From contig CM052359.1 of NCBI GenBank assembly GCA_028551475.1, positions 19,965,583 to 20,029,582 on the forward strand: DNA of 64,000 nucleotides, in the 5' to 3' direction. Below the pieces are notes generated by a model. The model made no database searches. It was given only the letters and a program-made list of their open reading frames with translations, and was not told where the DNA came from. Positions 19,440 through 30,668 of the stretch are shown here, piece by piece. The first letter of the stretch is position 1. The number at the start of each line of letters is the position of its first letter. The stretch is from Casuarina equisetifolia. Lineage: Eukaryota; Streptophyta; Magnoliopsida; Fagales; Casuarinaceae. Made by a program: the position numbers and the translations under genes.

Positions 19440-22400
19440 ACATTAACTCTATTCAATGAGCTTTTGCTTACCAAACCAAGCATTCTTCTATGCTTTCTAA
19501 ATGTAGGAGAAATCAACCCCTTAATGAAAATATTAGTAACCTACTCACTTGTTCTCACTAGATCCAAATCAACTTCCCCTTTAAGAACCTTCTTTTAAAT
19601 GAAGTGATAATGAATTTCTATATGTTTTATTCTTACATGAAACTTTGGATTTTTAGCTATCTTAATAGCAGACGAATTGTCACAAAATATTTGTATTGTT
19701 TCACTTTCAAGCACATCAATATCATCCAACAATTGCACTAACCACATACCCTTTTATGCTACCACTGTTGTTGACTTGTATTCAGCTTCTGTTATGAATA
19801 GAGACACTGTTGGTTGTCTTTTACTACACCATGAAATAACAGTTGAACCAAAATTAAATGAGTACCCAATTGTTAATCTTCGAATATCTTCATCTCTAAC
19901 ATAATTAACATCATAATAGCCAACTAAATTACATTCACCATTTTTATATAATAGCTCAAGATCAATTGTTCCTTTAACATATTGTAATACTCTTTGTGTA
20001 GCTTGTAAATGGGGTCTTTTAGGATTGTGCATAAATCAACTTAATAATCCAACCGTAACTGCAATATTTGGCCTCGTCGACATTAAATAATTCAAGTTGC
20101 CAATTAGTTGCCTATACATAGTAAGCTCTTGTAACTTTTCACCTTCATCTGACAACTTAATTTTAAGCTCAACTGTTGTATTAACTAAAACATAATCTTT
20201 CATTCCATACTTCTCTAACACATTTTCTGCATATTTTTGTTAACTTAAGAAAAGGCCATCCACAATTCAAATAAGCTTTAATTCCAAAAATTATTTCAAC
20301 TCCCTAAGCTCCTTCATTTGAAAAAAAGTAAGTAAATTTTTCTTTGGCCTGTTGATTTTCCAAATCATCATTCCCAGTTATTATAAGATCATCAACATAA
20401 ACTAGAATGACAAAAATTCTATTATCTTGAGCTCTCACAAAGAGACTTGAATCTGCATGTATGACCGAATATCCAATCTGTAGAAGAAACTCTAATATTT
20501 TTCCATACCAAACTCTAGGGGCTTGTTTCAACCCATACAAGGCTTTCTTTATTTTACAAACATATTTTTTTCCTCCATATTCTTCAAACCCCTTTGGTTG
20601 CTTCATGTATATTTCTCTATCTATTTTTCTATGTAGAAAAACATTTTTAACATCCATTTGCCACAATTTCCATCTGTTGTTAGCGACAACTGCGAAGAGT
20701 GTTTGTATGCTTGTAATTTTTACAACAAGACTAAATGTCTCTTCATAATCCAAGCCATACTTTTAAGAAAAACCTCGAGCTACCAAGTGTGCTTTGTATC
20801 TTTCAATAGAACCATCACTTTTTTTTTTAACTTAAAAACCCAACGACGTGAGATAGGTTTCACATCATTTAGTTTTAGAACTAACTCCCATGTTTGATTC
20901 TTTTTCAAAGCCATGAACTCTTCCTCCATTGCTTTTCGCCACTACTTTTGACTATATGCTTCTTCAAATGTTTCAGGCTTATACTCAAGATCCTCAGTAA
21001 TAAAGTTAGCATCAACAAACTTAGAGTTTGATCACTTAACTCTAATAGATTTTCTTAACGTAATAGGTGTTTCTTGTTCAACCTCCTCTAACAAGCTTAG
21101 TCTATCTTCTTCTTATATTTTAATTGACAAAATCCAATTACGCCACAGATTTGTAGATCTCTTGGATGTAGCAACAAAATCAATTTTTTTAAGGTCACCC
21201 ACATGATCATCATCTCTCATTACAATGTCTTCACTTGTTTTTTCATTCTCTATTCCTCTATAATTACCTTATGAATCCTTAGACTCTATATGCCACCATG
21301 ATGATGCTTCATCAAACATTACATGACAAGAAACGTAACATTGATTAGACTCTGGATCATAACACCTCCACCCTTTTCTTTCTTCATCATATCCAACAAA
21401 GATGTAACGAACTGTCTTTTTACCCAATTTTTCACATAATTGACTCAGAATAAATACATAGCATATACATCCAAAGATTCAAAAATAACTTACAGTTGGC
21501 TTGCAATTTAGCAATCTCTCAAAGGGGGAAACATTTCAAAGTCCTTCCTGAGGCAAACAGTTGATGATGTAAGTAGTTGTCCAAATGCTTTCTATCCAAA
21601 ACTGTGTTGGTACATTCTTACTATATATCATATTTTTGTATATCTCTGCCAAATGCCTATTCTTTCTCTCAGCAACTCTATTTTACTGTGGCATGTTTAG
21701 ACATGTAAGTTGTCTTCAAATCCCATGTAACTTAAAATATGATGAAAACTCACCTGAAGTATATTCTCCACTAGTATCTATACACAAATACTGAATTTTA
21801 TGTCCAAGCTCATTTTCTACCTTTTCTCTAAATTCAATGAAGGTATAAAAAACTTTTGATTTTTCTTTCAAAAAATAAACCCAAGTAAACCTGGAAAAAT
21901 CACCTATAAAGGTCATTATATATTGCTTTCCTCCAATTGATTTTTGTTTTACTCTTCCAAATACATTATAATGAACTAGTTCTAGTGGTTTCTGAGCTCT
22001 GAATCTTGATTCACTAAATGGCAACTGATGGGCTTTTCCAAATTGGCAACCAGTACAAATGGAGTTAGTTCTCACCTCCATCCTATGTATTTCTTTCACC
22101 ATCGTTTTATTCATAATTGTCTTTAACTTATTATACCCAACATGACCCAACCATGCATGCCATATGTTTGTTGTCTCACTTCTTGAAGTCTTGTCAACAT
22201 ATGCTTCTTCAATAGATAACACATATACTGACTTCAATCTTCGTCCTTCCATTATAAGAGTCCCTTCTACCTTTATACACTTATATACTTATCACATCAT
22301 CTGGACCAAACAAGATATAATTCCCTGCATCAACCAATTGAATCACAAATAATAAATTCTTCTTTATACTTGGCATGTGGTATACATTATCAAACCTCAT

Positions 22401-22553
22401 TTCTCATGATTTAACTCGTGACTTGCATTTGGTTTGACCAATATGAGTGATCAGAAGTTCTTCATCATTAGTAGGTATCACAATCTTATCGCTTTTGTAA
22501 AATGATTTGGTCACAAAAAGACTTTCATTTCCAGTCATATGATTAGTACACCC
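19440..22553 (-). pseudogene. pol remnant of Copia element C (protease end to RNase H)
   Basis: Read on the minus strand from 22553 down: the second half of the protease motif (CTNHMTGNESLF), the GAG-pre-integrase motif (WHAWLGHVGYNKL), the zinc site (CTGCQFGKAHQLPF), the integrase core with its first catalytic Asp changed (VHYNVFG), RT (QMDVKNVFLH, LYGLKQAPRVWYGK, YVDDLIIT) and RNase H ([19 protein letters not shown]). Several stops and frame changes break it. The start of the protease motif lies beyond element D, at about 28082-28095. Confidence 0.85.
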
Positions 22554-23263
22554 TGTTAGAAATACAAACCAAAACAAATCTACCGAAAATCTTGCCAAAA
22601 TTAAAAATAGAAATGGAACCGGCGAGAACCATTTCTAAATCAAAAACCAAAAATCAAATTTTGAAAATAAATACGTCGGCAATATCTAAATCTAGAGAAG
22701 AAGAAAAAGCGACGGTTTTTGAAGATAAAGCAGGCGCGTGTACCACACGCACCCTTCTACCAAGGCAACTCATGGACAACATAAAGACGCAAGCATATAA
22801 CTCACGCGCGTCATCTTTTTCCCCACGCTCGCGAGAGAACAACGATTCATCTCCTTTGTTTAATAGTTATACAAAACGGTTCAAGGTGAAATAAAAGGCA
22901 TTTTAATCAGAGGAAAATAATCTCTTTATTTCAATAAAAAATTAAAAGAATCATCAACTCTATTGATGAAATTTTCTGCTCAAAATCTAAAAAGTCTTAG
23001 GGTTCTTCACATTTTTTGGTTTTTCATAATCAATTGTATTGATCATCATCATTAAGATATGATTTACGTTTGTTTTTTCAACCACTATAAAAAGGTAGTT
23101 GGAATGTACTCAAGGATTCACTCAAGTAATACAAATTACTACTTTCATATTGTTTTTCATATTATTCTTAATATTATTATAATAATTTCTACAATCTTTC
23201 ATATTGTTCTTAATATTTTTATAATAATTTCTAAAATATATTGTAGAAATTGTTATTTTAACT
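22554..23263 (+). repeat. 5' LTR of Copia element D
   Basis: 710 bp, starts TGTTAGAAATAC and ends TTTTAACT. A likely TATA region is CCACTATAAAAAGG at about 23080-23093. It is followed directly by TGGTATCAG. Confidence 0.92.
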
Positions 23264-23327
23264 TGGTATCAGTTTAGCCTTTTTTTGGCGAAAGCTATTT
23301 TTTTTTCTTTTCTTGATCCTTTTGCAG

Positions 23328-26300
23328 ATGGCTTCCAATGTCACCCACATTCATGCTATTACTCACGCTCTTCCGCTGCCCAATCCCAGTCCTCTTCTTG
23401 CCATTGGTGTGTAACTCAAAGGTCCTAATTTTCTTGTTTGGAAAGCTCGAATTGAGCCTTTCCTTCAAGCAAATGGGTTACTTGGTGTTGTTGATGGCTC
23501 ATTTCCTTGTCCTGACGAGTTTCTTACCAAAACTGATGAACAAGGCAACATCACTCGTGACTCCAATCCCGCTTACCAAGATTGGATAATCCAGGATCAT
23601 ACTGCTCGTGGCTGGATTTTTTGCACTTGTAGTGATACTATTGTGACCATTGCTAGGCAATGCAAAACCTCTTCTGAGATATGGCAGGTCTTATCCTCTG
23701 AATTTATGGCTCATAGTTTTGCGCGAGTTTCCGCTCTTCGCCTACGCCTTTTAACATCAACCAAAAGGCATCGCACGGTAACTGAATTTCTTCAAAAAGT
23801 TGATGGTATTGTTGATCAACTTTCCCTTGTAGGTGAAATTATTTCAGAAAATGAGTACTTAACTCATGTTTTCCCAGGTCTTGGCACACCTTATGCCCCT
23901 GTTGCCACTGCTATTGCTATTCATACTCGCACTTCATCTCTTCCTTGCGAAGATCTCTGTGGGTTACTTCTTACCCAGGAAGCTCACATTGAAATGGCTA
24001 CCCAAGGCTCACCAACTGCAACTGCTTTTACCATTAGTCCTGCTCCCCTTCCAGCTACTCAAAATTTTTCCCCATCTTCACTCACTTCAGGAGGCCGATC
24101 CACTCATATCTCCGCTCCAGGACATACCTTCATTCCTCGTTATAGTAGCAAACCTTGGCGTAATGTTCTTTCTCAAATCTGTCGCAAACCAGGACATCTT
24201 GCACATCAATGTTGTTATAGGTATGTTCCCTCCAATTCTGGGCCTACCAATACCTTTCAAGGCCACCAAAATATTCAAGCAAATACTGTTAAAAAGGCTC
24301 CACAACAACCACATCAAGCTTCTCATGAAACTGATTGGTTCCCTGATTCTGGTGCTACACATCATATCTCGCCAGATGCTTATGATATTACGCAACTGCT
24401 CAATTATGATGGGAATCAAGCTATTATTGTAGGTGATGGAATGGCACTTTCAATAATCCACAAAAGTACTTTATTAACTCCTACTCATATTAATGTTTTT
24501 GATGTACTTATTGTGCCTAATATAACAAAACGATTGTTATCTGTTTCAAAGTTTACCAAAGATAACAATTGTGTTTTCTCATTTTTTTTTTCAGATTTCT
24601 GTCATGTACAGAGCCTAACAACGGGACGGATCCTACTCCAAGGACCAGCTGAACATGGCCTTTATCGCATCAACTTGAGTACTCTTCAATAATCACCAAA
24701 GTCTTTTAATATTTCTACAATAAATGTAATGGCCTGGCATTATAGATTAGGCCATCTTAATTATGCAAATGTAATAAGATTGCTGAAACTTTTGAATATT
24801 CAATTTACTGGACATCTTTCATCGTCTTGTACAGCTTGTAGCATCAGTAAAAGTCGACGACAATCACATTTATCTACCCATAATATTTCCAACGTTCTTT
24901 TAGACTTAGTCCATTTTGATATATGGGGCCCTGCATCAATTACATCATCACAAGGGAATAGATATTATATTTGTTTTATTGATGACTATTCCAAATTTAC
25001 ATGGCTCTATTCCATGAAAACAATAGATGAATTTCTTTAGATCTTTACAAATTTTCAAACATTCGTTGAAAATCAACTTCAAACTACCATCAAAACCATT
25101 CAATGTGATGGAGTTGCTGAATTTACTTCCAAAGACTTTAAAACTTTGTTATCCAATAAAGGTATTTATCAACGCATATCAAGTCCATATGTGCCATTTC
25201 AAAATGGGACTGCTGAAAGAAAACATCGACATATCATTGAATCCAGGTTATCAATGATGAATCATGCCCATATACCACTTCAATATTGGGATTTTATCTT
25301 TGAAAGCACCACACATATTATTAATCACCTACCAAGTTCAACGATAGCCAACACAACCCCATGGGAAAAATTGTTTCATTAACAACCTAGTATCTCTCAT
25401 TTACAAATTTTAGGGTGTTTAGTATTTCCTTATTTAAGACCCTATGCTTCACATAAACTTACTATACATTCCAAACCTTGTGTTTTTTTGGGCTATCCTA
25501 TAGGATATAAAGGCTATTGTTGTCTTTGTTTACAAACAAAAACAATTTATATTATTGTAGATGCCATATTTGATGAAAATGTATTCCCTTTCAACATGTA
25601 AATACATCAAAAGTTGTTACCAATACAATAATACCACCTCTTTCTACTGACATTGCATCAGAAAATACTACAAAGCACAACATAACAAGAGAAGCTTATG
25701 ACATGCTCCCACAATCCTCCACTAAGAACCATTCCATGGTTACACGACTCAAAAGAGGTACAATATCCAAACGCACTTTATTGCGTGAACATACATATGC
25801 TTTAACAACCTCTGTACATCCTTTTATTGAACCTAAAAACTATACAGAAGCCTCAAAAGATCCTAATTGGCGTACTGCTATGGTTGAAGAATATAATGCT
25901 TTGTTAAAAAATCACATTTGGAAATTGTCCTTTTACCCTAAAATATTATTCCTATAGGATGTAAATGGGTATATAAAGTTAATCAAAAATCTGATGGCAC
26001 CCTAGAACAATATAAAGCACGATTGGTTGCTAAAGGTTTTCATCAACGACCTGGTATTGATTATCATGATACATTTAGTCTTGTTGCTAAGTCAGTCACA
26101 GTAAAAGTTATCATTGCTTTGGCATATACTAGAGGATGGACTATTAAACAACTTAATGTCAAAAATGCCTTCTTACATGGAATACTAAATGAAGAAGTAT
26201 ACATGACTCAACCACAAGGATTTATTGACTCTACTAAACCAGACTTTGTTTGTCGATTAAAACGATCCTTGTATGGATTAAAACAAGCTCCAAGAGCTTG

Positions 26301-27370
26301 GAATCATCGTCTTACTAAATTTCTTCAACATATTGGGTTCAAAATTTCCCAAGCAGACTCTTCATTATTCATATTATATATAAAAACATACAGTGCATTT
26401 CTCCTTGTGTATGTTGATGATATTATTTTTACAAGAAGTTCTACTACACCATTGTCAAAAATCCTTGAACGACTCAGGTCTGAATTTGATATTAAGGACT
26501 TAGGTAACTTACATTATTTTTTGGGAATTGAAGCTAAATATTCTACAAATAGTCTTTTGCTTCATCAACCAAAATTTGCTCATGAAATACTTTTTCGAGC
26601 CAAAATGAATGAAGCCCACGAGATGTCTACCTCATGCAGAACAAATCATCCACCATCTATATCCGATGGTGAACCCTACTCAGACCCAACACACTACCGT
26701 AGTATTGTCGGATCTTTTCAATATTTAACACTTACATGCCCTGATATTTCCTATGTTGTAAACACTGCATGCCAATACATGCATGCTCCTACTCTTACTC
26801 ATTGGGCATTTGTCAAACGTATCCTATGATTTCTGGTTGATACCCCTAGATATGGTATTCAAATAACAAAATCATCAAATTGTAATCTTCATGCATATTC
26901 TGATGTTGGATGGGCTGGTGATCATGATGATCGCAAATCCACTAGAGGATTTTGTATTTTTCTCGGAACAAATTCAATTTCTTGGAGTTCTAGAAAACAA
27001 AAGACTGTTTCACACTCTAGTACAGAAGCTGAACTCAAATGTCTTGCTGATACTGCTACAGAACTTATTTGGATAGAAGCTCTATTACAAGATCTTCAGG
27101 TCAACCAATCTAGTTCTCCCACTCTTTGGTGCGATAATTTATCAGCACTTTATCTAACTACTAATCTTGCTTTTCATGCAAGAACCAAACATGTTGAGGT
27201 TAATTTTCATTTTATTCGTGAGAGAATTAAAACAAAGAAACTTTCTGTGCATTTTATTTCTTCTGTGGATCAAACAGCTGATATATTTACAAAAGGCCTA
27301 TCATCGACCCGTTTTCAACTACTTCAAAACAAGCTCACGGTGTGGACAGACACGTCAGCTTGCGGGGGGA
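23328..27370 (+). pseudogene. gag-pol of Copia element D (broken by stops)
   Basis: The start is ATG 23328 (MASNVTHIHA). The frame is cut by TAA at 23412 but continues to 24692, with gag (FLVWKARIEPFL, DWIIQDHTARGW), an altered zinc knuckle (HLAHQCC) and the protease (WFPDSGATHHIS). After a stop at 24690 come GAG-pre-integrase (WHYRLGHLNY) and integrase (VHFDIWGP, TIQCDGVAEF, PFQNGTAERKHRH), broken by stops near 25040 and 25381. RT (VAKGFHQRPGIDYHD, LYGLKQAPRAW, YVDDIIF) and RNase H (SSTEAELKC) follow. Few lesions in a full-length coding region fit a recent loss of function. Confidence 0.88.
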
Positions 27371-28081
27371 TGTTTGAAATACAAACCAAAACAGATCTGT
27401 CGAAAATCTTGCCAAAATTAAAAACAAAAACGGAACCGGCAAGAACCATTTCTAAATCAAAAACCAAAAATCAAATTTTGAAAATAAATACATCGGCAAT
27501 ATTTGAATTCGAAGAAGAAGAAGAAGCAATGGTTTTTTAAGATAAAGCAGGCGCATGTACCACACGCGCCCTTCTACCAAGGCAACTCATGGACAACATA
27601 AAGACGCGCGCGTATAACTCACGTGCGTCATCTTCTTCCTCACGCCCGCGAGAGAACAACGATTCATCTCCTTCGTTTAACAGTTATACAAAATGGTTCA
27701 AGGTGAAATAAGAGGCGTTTTAATCAAAGGAAAATGATCTCTTTATTTCAATAAAAAAATAAAAAGAATCATCAACTCTATTGATGAAATTTTCCGCTCA
27801 AAATCTAAAAGGTCTTAGGGTTCTTCACATTTTTTAGTTTTTCATAATCAATTGTATTAATCATCATCATTAAGTGATGATTTACGTTTGTTTTTTCAAC
27901 CACTATAAAAAGGTAGTTGGAGTGTACTCAAGGATTCACTCAAGTAATACAAATTACTACTTTCATATTGTTTTTCATATTATTCTTAATATTATTATAA
28001 TAATTTCTACAATCTTTCATATTGTTCTTAATATTTTTATAATAATTTCTACAATATATTGTAGAAATTGTTATTTTAACT
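27371..28081 (+). repeat. 3' LTR of Copia element D
   Basis: 711 bp, starts TGTTTGAAATAC and ends TTTTAACT, followed by the target duplication CACCC. It is closely similar to 22554-23263 over its full length. Confidence 0.92.
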
Positions 28082-28290
28082 CACCCAGAGTCAACAATCC
28101 AATCCTTTTAATAGTTGATCAAATTATCATCTAATAGACTTGTTAAAGCAAAGTCATCCATTTTCTTTCTAGATTCATCACTCTTCTTTATTGTGCAACA
28201 CAAAGTTACCTATTTTACATTCCAATCTTCTTCACTTTTAGGTTATTATCTATGATTTGATTATGTCACTAAACTACTACTTTGGCAACT
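28082..28290 (-). pseudogene. gag/protease junction remnant of Copia element C
   Basis: On the minus strand the last bases before element D encode WIVDSG, the first half of the aspartic protease motif. It continues as CTNHMTG at 22553 on the other side of element D. Upstream, a short lysine-rich stretch with one stop leads to the 5' LTR. The normal gag (about 900 bp or more) is absent. Confidence 0.75.
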
Positions 28291-28547
28291 TGAGATTAAG
28301 AAGACTAACCTCAAGTGTGATTAGGAAGATATGTTAAACAATACAAAGATTGTTCTCACACAACAACTAAAGAACATACACAAGCTAGGTTCTTCACACA
28401 CATAAAACGACTACACATTTTCTGCCCCCTTTTCTTACAACAACAAACCCTAGTACACTTCATAAGTAAAAAGACTAACATGGGCTTGGGCTAACCATAA
28501 ATAAAAGACAACTTAATATGGACCTGGTATTGATGTTAGGCCCTTCA
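28291..28547 (-). repeat. 5' LTR of Copia element C (right copy)
   Basis: 257 bp, bounded TG...CA on the plus strand (TGAGATTAAG to CCCTTCA). It aligns with 19171-19426. No tRNA-Met primer site is seen next to it, consistent with the gag-side deletion. Confidence 0.85.
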
Positions 28548-28552
28548 TACTA

Positions 28553-30668
28553 TACCAGGAATATCAATGAACCCGATTATTGAAATTGCTCAGGATACCT
28601 TTTTTTAGCTTCTAAAATCTATTTCTTAGTTCAAGATCCCTCTTACCTAACTGAAATCAAAGAATTAGTAGATTTATTTTGCCCAAAATGGGAATAGGGT
28701 AGGGTTATGAACTTATAATCTTTAATCTAATAATTGAGTCAATTCTATGATTATAAGTTCATTCCATACTAGGACAAACCAGAATAGGGCTAGGTTATAT
28801 ACATTCTAATTATGAGAAGGGATTATTCGAGCATATCTAAATGGATCCCTACTTCCATTTAGGATTAGGAATAGGCGTAAGCGTAATCAGACTTGCTTTT
28901 TACATCTCTCTCGTTATTTAAGACCCTGCTCATCTTTTTTTATCTCTTTGGGCTTTTATTGAATCGAGAAATAGGTTTGATTGTCTATCTTTTTTATATA
29001 ATATATATAAGGCATCCTTCAGATAATCCAAATTGAAGCAATTAGATGTCCAACTTGAGCCTATATGACATGACCAATTAATAGGAATACTCTAACACTC
29101 CACCTTTGTTATATATTTCATACATCACACTAGATGAATATCATATTCATGGAATATCAGTCACTTTCAAGATGCCTTGGTGGTAAAAGAGTAGACACGT
29201 GAGACTCAAAATCTTGTGCTAAAGAGTGTGGAGGTTCGAGTCCTTTTCAAGGCATAATATTGAGATGACTTATTAATCATACCTTGATATTCAAAAAAAT
29301 TTGAAATGTTCAAAGACAAAGGAAAAAAATTATAATATTAAGATATTAGAAATAACAAGCAAAAACAGAGATTGTTCGAGCAAAATCTATCTATGCATGA
29401 CCATTTATCTTTATTATCAACTTCTTTCTTTCCTTGAAATAACTACATGATTGCCGGCTTGCAGTTGTAGAAGTCTTGTTAGAATAACTATATAATGATT
29501 ATAGTGACTCAATCTTACAACAACTATCTCTTCCTTTAAGAAGATTTTTAAGTATAAGTACGTGTTTCTCAAAATATTTAAATATAAAGAAATGTTAAGC
29601 TTTTTTTAATAAATATTTTATGTTCACCTTTTCAACAATATTATGTGTTTTCTTGTTCAAGAATAAAAATATAATTTTTTTAACACGGAATTGAATTCCA
29701 TTAATTGGTTTTTCGAATTTGAAATATGTATACGAGGTGAATGCAATCTTTAGAAATGTATTGTGCAACTTTCTTTGGTATTTACTCCTAAACCCTAAAA
29801 CATTTTGTATATGCATTGGATACACTTTAAAATCAGAGGATTTTAAGATTTAAGGAAAAGTAGCTCCATATTAGTAACTAGGATTCTTTACGGTTTCAAA
29901 GAGAAAATGGGTTAGTGAAAGTGTTTTCTTTAAAAAAAAAAAAGCTAATTACCAATTGCTTGCGTCTAGAAACTTTCCCTGCAATGTTCCGAGAGCACTG
30001 TTTCTCGCACGCTTTTTCTTCTTCTTCTTCGTCTTCATCTTTGTGTTCTCAGCCCTTAACTGGTGCCCATCTTTCTCTATGAGCTCCACTTTCCGCATAC
30101 CAAATTTTTTTTCTCTACTTTCCCGTCATTTTGTATTTCTTATGTCTGCCGGAAACCGCGTTGGTTACCGAGAAATAGAGTAGGAAAATATTTAGAAAAA
30201 GGTACTAAAATTCGATTCTCATATATGATTCTTAGTTTCTCGTTTCCGCAGGAGAGTGCAGCTAAAATTTCTGACACTTTCTCGGCCGCCAAATGTAGCT
30301 TCTTTTTTTTCTCTGGAACCTCATGTTTATGAAATCCCGGTTTCTGTTCTCTTGTTGGACGGACATTTAAAATTGAAGTTGGAGTCTGTTTGGATGCCGA
30401 GAAAAGTGAGAAAAAGAAGATTGAAAAAATTTAAATTTTATATTGCACTGGTTTTGGCCACTAGTTTGGAGGGAAAATATGAAAAACGCTCAACTTGTTC
30501 ACAACAGGGTAAATCAACAATTTCTGCGGATTTTGGTATTTTTGTAATTTCTGTTAACAGAAAATGAAATGATTCTCTTCTCCTTTTCTTGGCTTTCTTA
30601 GCAACCATAGGAGGTCGACTCAGTGGAGATATAGATCACCTAGAAAGAGTTCGGAGAGCAAGCCGTGA
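28553..30668. other. intergenic region containing plastid-derived DNA and the promoter side of the PAXX-like gene
   Basis: No protein gene was recognised. The part around 29174-29254 is a decayed plastid tRNA-Leu(CAA). The adjoining A+T-rich sequence from about 28560 to 29170 has the look of plastid spacer DNA, but I cannot identify it with certainty. From about 29300 the sequence is ordinary A+T-rich spacer. A stretch at about 30368 (GTTTGGATGCCGAGAAAAG) matches a motif type often seen near plant genes. Confidence 0.45.
29174..29254 (+). pseudogene. trnL-CAA: plastid-type tRNA-Leu(CAA) copy in nuclear DNA
   Basis: An 81-base tRNA-Leu shape begins GCCTTGG and ends CAAGGC plus A. It has a long variable arm, the loop CTCAAAA with anticodon CAA, and the T-loop GGTTCGAGTCC. 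This is the chloroplast trnL-CAA sequence, and the flanks (TCACTTTCAAGAT before, TAATATTGAGA after) also look plastid-like. Compared with the plastid gene as I recall it, several changes are CG to TG, which leave G-U pairs in the anticodon stem. The neighbours are nuclear retrotransposons and genes, so it is a nuclear plastid insert and probably not functional. Confidence 0.85.

Larger units (their letters stand above)
22554..28081 (+). mobile_element. Ty1/copia retrotransposon D, nested in element C
   Basis: LTRs of 710 and 711 bp (22554-23263 and 27371-28081) are flanked by a perfect 5-bp target duplication CACCC (22549-22553 and 28082-28086). The LTRs start TG but end AACT. The primer site TGGTATCAG follows the 5' LTR directly at 23264, and a polypurine run (GCGGGGGGA) precedes the 3' LTR. 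Gag-pol is nearly full length with only a few stops, so this is a fairly young element. It sits exactly inside the protease active-site codons of element C. Confidence 0.95.
19171..28547 (-). mobile_element. Ty1/copia retrotransposon C (outer, minus strand), carrying element D
   Basis: LTRs of about 256 bp lie at 28291-28547 (5' LTR in element orientation) and 19171-19426 (3' LTR), starting TGAAGGGCCTAAC on the minus strand. A polypurine tract (GTTGAGGGGGAG) abuts the 3' LTR. The pol region is on the minus strand, in two pieces separated by element D (22554-28081). Only about 200 bp remain between the 5' LTR and the protease motif, so gag and a recognisable primer site have been lost by deletion. 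No matching target duplication was found at the outer ends, so the left end of the 3' LTR is approximate. Confidence 0.88.

Noticed and set aside
24087..24419. Minus-strand open frame inside Copia element D
   Set aside because: It is the mirror of the gag frame.
29174..29254. A functional nuclear tRNA-Leu gene
   Set aside because: The sequence is of plastid type with weakened stem pairs, so a decayed plastid insert is more likely.
30256..30567. Open frame upstream of the PAXX-like gene
   Set aside because: No similarity or splice support; it lies in the likely promoter or leader region.
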